DNA of 20,253 bases from DATNIC01 sp035604635 (GTDB taxonomy: Bacteria > Vulcanimicrobiota > Vulcanimicrobiia > Vulcanimicrobiales > Vulcanimicrobiaceae). Positions 1-7,301 of this stretch are shown here, piece after piece. Where the stretch lies: assembly GCA_035604635.1 (NCBI GenBank), contig DATNIC010000085.1, positions 1 to 20,253 of the forward strand. Reading direction: 5' to 3'. The position numbers and the translations under genes are program-made. The notes beneath the pieces were generated by a model. The model was given only the letters and a program-made list of their open reading frames with translations, searched no databases and was not told the DNA's origin. How positions within the stretch are numbered: the stretch's first letter is position 1; the number at the start of each line of letters is the position of its first letter.

Positions 1-1653
1 CGCGAAGGCGCTCGACGCCGGTATCATCAGCGACTTCAATGCCTGAACTTCATCGGGATCCAGATCGATCCCGTTGCTGTGCACGCCGAAGATCATGAGC
101 GCCACCAACTCGCGCCGCAGCGCAACCGGAATCGCGACAACTGCGCGAACCGAGGCGACGTCCTTCGAAAAGCGCGACCAGCTTTCATGGTGAATCGGGA
201 CGACGTCGTGTTCGGCTTCCAACTCGAGCACGATCAGATCCTGACGGCTGAGCGTAGCGTCGATCACTTCCGGCCAGCCGGCGCTGCGCAGACGCGGGAA
301 CTCGCCGGCCTCGTTCTTGACGAAGAACGCGCCGGAGCGCAGACGATAAGCGTTCACGGGCTCGTCGACGACCAGTTTACCGATCATCTCGATGGAGTCG
401 ACATGCGGCAAAGATCGCGCGACCCGGGCGATATGCTCGTCGGCGAGGTGCCGCTGGCGAAAGAGAACGCGATCGACGAAGCCGTCGACCTGTTTGTGCG
501 CGCGATTGAGCGTCAAGGTGATCGCGATCGTCGCGATGACGTCGGCGGCGGCGGTCAGCCGCGAGCTCGAGACGATCTTGCCGATCCCGTTGTCGATCAG
601 GGCAAAGACCCCGACGACCACGGTCGTCAGGATCCCATAGACGACGGCCTTGCTCAGTGCAAACTGCAGGTCGAGAACCCGGTGACGAATCACCACGTAG
701 GCAACCGAGACGGGGATGCATATCCCGAAGAGCTGCATCGATGCATAGAACCAATATGGGATGACGTCGGGATAGAGCCACTCAGCGATCGCGTTCGCGA
801 GAATGCTGATCGAGAAGCCGACGACGACCCACTTCATGCGCTCCTTCTCGTCGCCGCGCGCGCGCGTGAGTGCATAAATGAAGGCGCCGACGATCGCGAC
901 GTCAACCAGCGGATCGACGATCCGATAGGCGTGCTGGTAGGCCTCGCCCGGCCAACCGAAATACATCGCACCGACATCTCCGCGAAAAAACATGAACAGC
1001 AGGACTGCCCACAGCACCGGGACCGTCCACAAGAACTTCCTGAACGTTTTCTCCACCGAATCGGCGAAGGTCAGTGCGAAGAGCAACAAGCCGGCCGGAC
1101 TCGCCGCTGCAAGGATGTCGTTGATGACGTCGTCGATGAGCCGCCACGGATATGGGACGACGGTATCCGCTACGGCGCTCGGAACGTTCGCTCCGGCGGC
1201 GAACAACAAGAAGCCCCACGTCGCGAGACTCGGGCGCAGCAAGACGAGGGCAAGCGCGATCCCGATCGTGATCGCGCCGACCGCGACCCGTAACGCGGCG
1301 ACGGGCGCGATGAACGGCTGCTCGGGGCCGTACGTGATGGCGACGCGGATGAGCTTTCCGTCCCGCTCGATCGGGATGTCCTGACGCGAGCCATTGAGCG
1401 CGTAGCCCGATCCGACGATGCCGGAGCGGCGCTGATCGAGCGGCAGCGCCGTCACGACGATGCGGTCGCCCGGCCGAATCCCGGCCTTCTCCGCTGGCGA
1501 ACCGGGATCGACGGTACGGATGTAGCCGTCATCGTCGCCGTTGTAGCCGGCGTTTCCGCCGATCGGGACGATCGCTCGCGCGAAATCCGGGAGAATGTGC
1601 GCCAGCGACCAGAGCGCGATGACGGCCGCAGCCGCCATCCACAGACGGCGCAA
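1..1653 (-). CDS. Membrane PDZ-GAF sensor-like protein, C-terminus cut by window edge
   Basis: The first 551 residues are visible; the frame is still open at base 1. After an N-terminal hydrophobic segment (about residues 5-22) comes a PDZ-like domain (about 40-108) with the typical SPAEKAGIRPGDRI core. Several membrane segments follow (about 115-140, 145-160, 180-197, 207-224, 247-262, 275-290, 300-322, 335-354), then a linker with DRVLFRQR and a GAF-like region from about 405. This layout resembles membrane input modules of GAF-containing sensor kinases or phosphatases; an output domain, if any, lies outside the window. The start is uncertain: TTG at 1653 begins MRRLW, and ATG at 1638 is the alternative; neither has a clear ribosome site. 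It begins 5 bp after the SpoIIE-type phosphatase gene, so the two are probably co-transcribed and may act in one pathway (inference). Confidence 0.75.
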   Translation of the reverse strand, partial: MRRLWMAAAAVIALWSLAHILPDFARAIVPIGGNAGYNGDDDGYIRTVDPGSPAEKAGIRPGDRIVVTALPLDQRRSGIVGSGYALNGSRQDIPIERDGKLIRVAITYGPEQPFIAPVAALRVAVGAITIGIALALVLLRPSLATWGFLLFAAGANVPSAVADTVVPYPWRLIDDVINDILAAASPAGLLLFALTFADSVEKTFRKFLWTVPVLWAVLLFMFFRGDVGAMYFGWPGEAYQHAYRIVDPLVDVAIVGAFIYALTRARGDEKERMKWVVVGFSISILANAIAEWLYPDVIPYWFYASMQLFGICIPVSVAYVVIRHRVLDLQFALSKAVVYGILTTVVVGVFALIDNGIGKIVSSSRLTAAADVIATIAITLTLNRAHKQVDGFVDRVLFRQRHLADEHIARVARSLPHVDSIEMIGKLVVDEPVNAYRLRSGAFFVKNEAGEFPRLRSAGWPEVIDATLSRQDLIVLELEAEHDVVPIHHESWSRFSKDVASVRAVVAIPVALRRELVALMIFGVHSNGIDLDPDEVQALKSLMIPASSAFA

Positions 1654-1658
1654 GGAGC

Positions 1659-3680
1659 TTACGTTCGGCGGACGGGCAAGATCGCGCTGACGCGCGAGCC
1701 GCCTTCGGCGACCTTCGCGACCCGCAGATCCGCTCCGAACGTCGTCGCGAGGAACAGGCCGCGCCCGCCCTCGGCCATCAAATCGGCGGGCAGCATCGTG
1801 CGCAGATCGAAGCCCGGGCCTCGATCCGCGATGCGTAGTGTCGGCGACTCGCTGTCCCACACCAATTCGATCGTGATCGGACCCGGCGCGTGCTTGACGA
1901 CGTTTCCGACCAGCTCGCCGAAGATGAGCTCGGCCGCATCCAAATCGGAATCTGCGCTCGCGCGCGAGCGCAGATAGGCGACGAATGCGGTCCGCGCATC
2001 GTGGGCCGCCGTCGCGTCATCCGCTTGAAATGCCCAACGGACGCTCCCGGTCTCCGCTTGCAACTCGAGCGGGACGTTCTCGACGATGAGCGTGAGGATC
2101 GCGATGTCGTCGGCGTTCGCGGACGAGAGGACGCGGCCGACGATGCGCCGCGCGAGCCGGATCGGGTTGGCGTCGCATTCGGCGTGGACCGCTTCGTACA
2201 GGAGCGCCGTACCGCGTTGCAAGTCGCGCTGATTCTCGATGAGTCCGTCGGTGTAGAAGACACCCAACGATCCGGGTTCGAGCGCGAGCGAGTGGGTCTC
2301 ATACTCGCCGTGGGGATCGACCCCGAGCGGAAGCTCGCCGAAAGTAAGCCGCTGCGGAATGCCATGGCTGTCGACGAATGCGGGCGGCGGGTGCCCGGCA
2401 TTGGCGTAGCGCATCTGCAGCGTCCGCCGATCGATCACGGCGAACACGGCGGTCGCCAACTGGATGTCCTCGCCGAGCGCGAGCGCGCGATTTGCTGCGG
2501 TCATGACGTCGCCGGGCTCATCGGCCTCGAGCGAGGCGACGCGCAGCGCATGACGCAGGTGCGACATCGTGATCGCGGCCTCGAGCCCGTGGCCTGCTAC
2601 GTCACCGATCGAGATGGCGAGCCGCTCGCCCGGCAGCTCGAAGGCGTCGTACCAATCGCCGCCGATCAGCAGTTCTTCGTCGCTGGGCAGATACGCCGCG
2701 TCGAGGCGGAGCCCGTCGAGTTGCGGAAGCCGCTCCGGGAGCATCGCGCGCTGCAGGCGCGTTGCGATCCGGTGCTCGCGGACGTACGCCTGCGCGTTTC
2801 CGATCGCGACCGACGTTCGCGCCGCCAGATCTTGATAGAACGGGATGTCGCGCTCCGTGTAATGCCTGCGCCCTGATGTGTCGAGGAGGGCGACGACGCC
2901 GATCGTTTGCCCGCCGACGCGCAGGGGCAGCGACAGGCTCGACTTCAGTCCGAGCTCCTGCAGCAAAGCGTGATGCTCGTCGTTGAGCGCAAGCGCGCGC
3001 AGCGCGGTTTTCTCGTACGTTTGGAGCCTCGGCCGGCCCGAATCGAGCACCGTCCATGAACCGGTCCGGCGGCCGGGATTGCGCAGGCGAAACTCGAGCT
3101 CGCGCTGGACGAGTGCGACGACCCGCTCGTCGCCCCGGACGTAGCGGTCGGCAAATGTTCCGTCATCATCGAAGATGTCGACGACGGCGCAGTCGGCGAA
3201 GCGCGGGGTCACGAGGTCGAGCAATTCGTTGATCGTCGCCGGCGCATCGAGCGATGCCGCGAGCAAACGCGAAGCGGCGTTGATGTACTCGAGCTGCTCG
3301 CGCGTATGGTGCGCCTCTTCGATATCCGCCGCCATTGCCAACCAGAGGGACGGCTCTCCTTCGGCCGGTCGTGCACGCTGCGCGCGCACGAGATGCCAGC
3401 GATATCCGCCGTCGGCTGCACGCAGACGGGTTTCGACCTCGAAGGTGTTGCCGACGGAGCGTACGCCTTCCCAAGCGGCCTGAGCACGCTCGCGATCGTC
3501 GGGATGCGCGAAGGCGAGCCAGTCGCAGCCAAGCTCGCTGACGCCCGCGTACTGGCCAAAGCGCGCGTTGACGAAGTAGATGATCCCCGATGCGTCGTGC
3601 GCCCACGCGATGTTGGGCAGGTCGTCGAGGATGCGCAGATCCGAACGGCCCGCGCTAGAAGGCGATGGCATAACCTTCAC
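1659..3680 (-). CDS. PAS-GAF-PP2C(SpoIIE)-HATPase regulator, serine phosphatase
   Basis: This is a 673-residue soluble regulator. A PAS domain (about 15-125) is followed by a GAF domain (about 130-297), a PP2C/SpoIIE phosphatase domain (about 305-535) and a C-terminal GHKL ATPase domain (about 545-670). Phosphatase metal-site motifs are intact: GGDWYDA (340-346), GDVAGHG (359-365), YTDGL (476-480) and DDIA (524-527). The ATPase domain has the N-box ELVGNVVKH (N593), DRGPGF (619-624) and GGRGLF (638-643). Proteins combining these domains usually dephosphorylate anti-sigma-factor antagonists while an RsbW-like domain binds sigma or STAS partners; no STAS or sigma gene is seen here. The start is GTG at 3680 or ATG at 3671, both inside the end of the gamma-glutamyltransferase gene (26 or 17 bp overlap), which suggests translational coupling. 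The family call is firm; the target is unknown. Confidence 0.92.
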   Translation of the reverse strand: MKVMPSPSSAGRSDLRILDDLPNIAWAHDASGIIYFVNARFGQYAGVSELGCDWLAFAHPDDRERAQAAWEGVRSVGNTFEVETRLRAADGGYRWHLVRAQRARPAEGEPSLWLAMAADIEEAHHTREQLEYINAASRLLAASLDAPATINELLDLVTPRFADCAVVDIFDDDGTFADRYVRGDERVVALVQRELEFRLRNPGRRTGSWTVLDSGRPRLQTYEKTALRALALNDEHHALLQELGLKSSLSLPLRVGGQTIGVVALLDTSGRRHYTERDIPFYQDLAARTSVAIGNAQAYVREHRIATRLQRAMLPERLPQLDGLRLDAAYLPSDEELLIGGDWYDAFELPGERLAISIGDVAGHGLEAAITMSHLRHALRVASLEADEPGDVMTAANRALALGEDIQLATAVFAVIDRRTLQMRYANAGHPPPAFVDSHGIPQRLTFGELPLGVDPHGEYETHSLALEPGSLGVFYTDGLIENQRDLQRGTALLYEAVHAECDANPIRLARRIVGRVLSSANADDIAILTLIVENVPLELQAETGSVRWAFQADDATAAHDARTAFVAYLRSRASADSDLDAAELIFGELVGNVVKHAPGPITIELVWDSESPTLRIADRGPGFDLRTMLPADLMAEGGRGLFLATTFGADLRVAKVAEGGSRVSAILPVRRT

Positions 3681-5232
3681 GGCGCGGATCCGCCCCTGCT
3701 TCGCGAACGCCGTGGTCGTTCACGTAAATCATCTCCATCCCGCCCGTGACCGAATTCAAAATCCCGATGTCGGCGACGCGATGTCCCCGCTTCGCGAGCT
3801 CTTCGAACACATCCGGGCCGTAGGGTGACTCGAGCATGAGCTCCGCGCCCTTGTCCCAGAAGCTGCGCGGCGCCTCGATCGCCTCTTGCGGATTCAAACC
3901 GAAATCGATCGCGCGAGTCAGCAGTTGCGTGTTCGATTGCACCTGCGCGGGAGCCCCCGGTGTCCCGAAAAGCCAGCGCAGCTTTCCATCCCTGCAAACC
4001 AGGACCGTATTGAGCGTGTGCATCGTCCGCTTCCCCGGGACGAGCGCGTTGGGATGCGCCGGATCGAGCGAAAACGCCATCATCCGATTGTTCATCAACG
4101 CTCCGGTCCCCGGGACCAGATAGCCCGAGCCCCACGGTGCGAAGACGCTCTGGATGAACGAGACGCCGTTTCCTTGCGCATCGACGGCGCAACCATACGA
4201 GGTCTCGCTTGCATGCTGCAGCAAATCGGAGGCTCCCGGCGCCGGATTGGCCCGCGCCGGATCGATCGCCCGCCGCCGTTGGGCGATGAAGTCTTCATTT
4301 AATAGCCGCTCGACCGGGGCGTCGACGAAGGCCGGATCGCCCAGGTAGCGCTGACGGTCCGCGATCGCCAGCTTGATCGCCTCCGTGTGCAAATGGACGA
4401 AATCGGCGCTGCGGTCGCCGTACTCGAAGAGCGGGAAGCCTTCGAGCAGTTTGGCCGCCTCGAGGACGATCACGCCTTGCGAGACGGGCGGCTGTTCGTA
4501 AACGTCGTAGCCGCGATACCGGGCGCACAGGGAGTCCTTCCACTCCGCCTGATATCCCGCCAAATCGTCGCTGCGCAAGAATCCGTCGCGCGCGCGCATG
4601 TCGGCGTCGAGCGCCTTGGCAAATGGGCCGCGATAGAACCCCGCGGCTCCGTCGCGTGCGATCGCTTCGAGCGTCTCCGCCAACTCAGGTTGGCGAAAGA
4701 CTTCGCCGTACTTCGGAAGGCGATCGCCCTTGCGAAAGACGGCCTTGCACCCGCGATCCTGTAAGATCAGGTCGCGACCGCGCTCGAGGACTGCCGCAAA
4801 CTGCAGCGAGACCGGGACGCCGTCGCGCGCGTACGAGATCGCCGGCGCGAGGACCCGCGCGAGCTTCATCGTCCCAAAGCGGGCGAGTGCGGCTTCCCAG
4901 CCGCCGACCGTCCCCGGGACCGCGCACGCGCGCGGACCGTGGTTGGGGATTTCGCGGCCGTATGCCTCGATCGTCGCCAGCGCCGGCGCCGGTCCGCTCG
5001 CGTTGAGCGCATGGACGCGGCCGGTCTTGGCGTCGAAGACCTGCAGAAAGACATCGCTTCCGAGGCCGCACGCATCCGGTTTGAGGACCGTGAGCGCCGC
5101 GAGCGCGGCGATGGCCGCGTCGATCGCGTTCCCGCCGGCACGCAGCATCTCGATCCCCGCTTCGGCGGCGAGCCAGTGCCCGCAGCTCACCGCGGCGTTG
5201 CGGCCCATGACAACCGGTCGTCCCAAAGGCAT
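3655..5232 (-). CDS. Gamma-glutamyltransferase family protein, no signal peptide
   Basis: This 525-residue Ntn-hydrolase belongs to the gamma-glutamyltranspeptidase family, which cleaves or transfers gamma-glutamyl groups from glutathione or similar amides after self-cleavage. The early core AGGNAIDAA (32-40) is typical. The predicted processing and nucleophile residue is Thr344 in SETSYGCAVD, followed by GSGYLVPGTGALMNNRM (368-384), the conserved small-subunit motif. The usual GSPGG oxyanion stretch reads GTPGAP (423-428), a mild deviation. Unlike classical periplasmic GGT there is no N-terminal signal peptide: the protein starts MPLGRPVVMGRNAAVS. It is therefore probably cytoplasmic, as in YwrD-like members. 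The ATG at 5232 shares one base with the TAA of the glycosidase gene (TAATG), so the two are coupled. The frame stays open far upstream, but that part is a shadow of the glycosidase gene. The true substrate is uncertain. Confidence 0.9.
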   Translation of the reverse strand: MPLGRPVVMGRNAAVSCGHWLAAEAGIEMLRAGGNAIDAAIAALAALTVLKPDACGLGSDVFLQVFDAKTGRVHALNASGPAPALATIEAYGREIPNHGPRACAVPGTVGGWEAALARFGTMKLARVLAPAISYARDGVPVSLQFAAVLERGRDLILQDRGCKAVFRKGDRLPKYGEVFRQPELAETLEAIARDGAAGFYRGPFAKALDADMRARDGFLRSDDLAGYQAEWKDSLCARYRGYDVYEQPPVSQGVIVLEAAKLLEGFPLFEYGDRSADFVHLHTEAIKLAIADRQRYLGDPAFVDAPVERLLNEDFIAQRRRAIDPARANPAPGASDLLQHASETSYGCAVDAQGNGVSFIQSVFAPWGSGYLVPGTGALMNNRMMAFSLDPAHPNALVPGKRTMHTLNTVLVCRDGKLRWLFGTPGAPAQVQSNTQLLTRAIDFGLNPQEAIEAPRSFWDKGAELMLESPYGPDVFEELAKRGHRVADIGILNSVTGGMEMIYVNDHGVREAGADPRREGYAIAF

Positions 5233-7289
5233 TACGGCACCGTTTCCATGACGTGCGTGCGCGCGTTGGCGGCGTAGATCGCTTCGCGCAAGCGGCGCTG
5301 ATGCTCGCGCATGTACTTCGGCTTCCCGCACGTCGGGCAGAACTCGAGCGTCGAGAGTTTGTCGAGATAGGCCAGGAACGCGGTGACGAACTCGGCGTGG
5401 CTCCACGTCAACGGAGATACCGAGAGCGGCTTGTCGTCGTACGGGTTGACCTGTTCGGCGAGAACGCCGCTCGGCAGCGAACGATCCGCGACCCACAGCA
5501 ACAACGGGAGCGCCGTCTCGAGCTGCTCGCGCGTTTGCGCCCGCGCGATCACGTAGCGAGCGCGCCACAACGTACAGATGAACCACGGATTGCCCGGGAC
5601 GTTCGCGATGTCGTGCGAGACTTGGTGGTAGTAGTCGTTTTCGTACCGCGCGACGCCGCCGACCTCGGTTTTTACCCACAGCCGGTCGAAGACTTGATCG
5701 AGCGTCGAGACGAGCGCCGGATCCTCGGGCGAGAACATCCCGAACTGCAAGAGCGCAAAGATCGCCGAGTCCATCGTCATGTCGGCCGAAAACGCGCCGC
5801 GTTCGTTGACCGACATCATGCGCGCGAAACGCTTGCTGTTCGAGTCGTACATCTGCTCGAGGACGGCCTCTTTGAGCCGGTTGGCCGCCTCGGCGAAGCG
5901 CGCGGCTTCTTGCGTCTCGCCGAACGCGGTCGCGAAATTCGCGCCAGCGAGCAAGCCGCCGTAGACCGCCCCGACCGTGTACGCATGGATGCCCCAGCGC
6001 TCTTCCCACAGATCGTACGAGGCGCGGATCATCCCCGCGTGATCGACGTACGAAGCCAGGAACTCCGCCGCCGGGACGATGAGCCGGTTGTAAAACTCGC
6101 GGATCGACTCGATCGAACGCGTCAGTTCGAAATGATGCCACAAGCTCCAGAGCACGAGCGCGGTCTCGTCCTCTTGGATGGGCAAGCGCGGGCGGCCGTC
6201 GTGATAGTACGGATGCCACGACGATGCGAGCGTCCCGTCGGCGTTGTACTTGTGCAGGAAGTAACCGCCCTTATGCATCACGCGCATGCAAAACTTGAAG
6301 AAGGAGTTGGCCAGCTCGTGCCGTCCCGCTTCGTCGAGCGCGTATGCGACCAGCGCGCCGTCGCGCGGCCAGACATACGAGTACGTATCGCCGGCGAACT
6401 CTTGGATATCGGTGTCGTTGGCGGCGAGTATTCCGCCTTCGTCGTCGGTCTGCGTCCGGATGATCAGCAGGCTGCGCTTGTAGAGGTTGATCAGCTCCTG
6501 CGGCATCGGGCCGAAGTCGGTCTGTTCCTTGTTCGCCCACAAGCGCCAATAGTTGCGCGTCCGGTCGATGAACGTGTCGGGATCCTCGGTGGCGCGCTTG
6601 TGGAGCAGCTCCGCGCCCTCCATGTCGAACGCCGCGCCCAGCCAAACGTAGGCGACCCGCTCTTCGTTGACGTTCCCCGGCGGATAGACCGCGACCGTCG
6701 AATCGACCGCACCCTGGACGATCGCGTTGCCGGAAAGTTCACCGTCCTCGGCGTCACGCCAGGTCCCCTCAGCCCCGCCGATCTCCTTCTGCCCGACCGC
6801 GAAGGCGTCGATCGCCCCGCTCGAGCCGCGGCCGCCGACGACGAAATAGCGCGCATCCTTATAATGAACGATCGCGCGCATGTCCGGACGGTAGAGCGCC
6901 GTGTCGCCGATCGCGTGGCCGTAGATGTGGAAATCGTGATGGAGGAAAAGCCGGACGTCGCGGCCGCTCCCGCGCTCGATCACGAACTTGCGAACCATGA
7001 GATCGACGGCGAAGTCGACGACGTCGGTGACGCGGATCGTGATCCGCGGATTGTCACACTCCAAGCGGACTGCCGTGACCGTCGCGTCCGCTTCGTAGAT
7101 CAACGTGCGCCGCCAACTGTCGTCGGAGACCCACGAGAACACGCCGTCGACCCACACGCCGAAGCGGCACGCGTGCCCCGTGATGTGATTCTCCATTCCG
7201 ACGTGCGGAAAGAAAAGATCCCGAATCTGATACGAGTGGTCGAAGTTGACGAGGAGCTTACCGTTGCCCAGCGGGAGGTCTCGAGGCAT
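5232..7289 (-). CDS. GH15 family glycoside hydrolase (glucoamylase/trehalase-like)
   Basis: This 685-residue protein has the two-part layout of bacterial GH15 enzymes: an N-terminal beta-sandwich region (about 1-250) and an (alpha/alpha)6 barrel (about 265-645). Barrel landmarks are YVWPRDGA (305-312), DLWEERWG (427-433; the general acid should be one of Glu429/430) and LAEQV (610-614; Glu612 as likely general base). The family hydrolyses alpha-glucosidic bonds in maltodextrins, trehalose or related glucans with inversion. No signal peptide is visible, so a cytoplasmic role on storage glucan or trehalose is likely. The C-terminus carries a CPTC pair (651-654) followed by a basic tail, not part of the core fold. 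A good ribosome site (AAGGGG, 7-base spacer) supports ATG 7289. It begins 12 bp after the c-di-GMP protein gene and is coupled to the GGT gene. Substrate specificity cannot be told from sequence. Confidence 0.92.
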   Translation of the reverse strand: MPRDLPLGNGKLLVNFDHSYQIRDLFFPHVGMENHITGHACRFGVWVDGVFSWVSDDSWRRTLIYEADATVTAVRLECDNPRITIRVTDVVDFAVDLMVRKFVIERGSGRDVRLFLHHDFHIYGHAIGDTALYRPDMRAIVHYKDARYFVVGGRGSSGAIDAFAVGQKEIGGAEGTWRDAEDGELSGNAIVQGAVDSTVAVYPPGNVNEERVAYVWLGAAFDMEGAELLHKRATEDPDTFIDRTRNYWRLWANKEQTDFGPMPQELINLYKRSLLIIRTQTDDEGGILAANDTDIQEFAGDTYSYVWPRDGALVAYALDEAGRHELANSFFKFCMRVMHKGGYFLHKYNADGTLASSWHPYYHDGRPRLPIQEDETALVLWSLWHHFELTRSIESIREFYNRLIVPAAEFLASYVDHAGMIRASYDLWEERWGIHAYTVGAVYGGLLAGANFATAFGETQEAARFAEAANRLKEAVLEQMYDSNSKRFARMMSVNERGAFSADMTMDSAIFALLQFGMFSPEDPALVSTLDQVFDRLWVKTEVGGVARYENDYYHQVSHDIANVPGNPWFICTLWRARYVIARAQTREQLETALPLLLWVADRSLPSGVLAEQVNPYDDKPLSVSPLTWSHAEFVTAFLAYLDKLSTLEFCPTCGKPKYMREHQRRLREAIYAANARTHVMETVP

Positions 7290-7301
7290 AGGGAAGCCCC
7301 T

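Noticed and set aside
79..1293. Plus-strand open frame of about 400 codons near the left edge
   Set aside because: Antisense to the PDZ-GAF membrane protein, with charged, repetitive composition and no motif.
5233..6219. N-terminal extension of the gamma-glutamyltransferase frame
   Set aside because: The extension is low-complexity, Arg-rich sequence shadowing the GH15 gene. The TAATG junction at 5232 and family similarity mark the true start.
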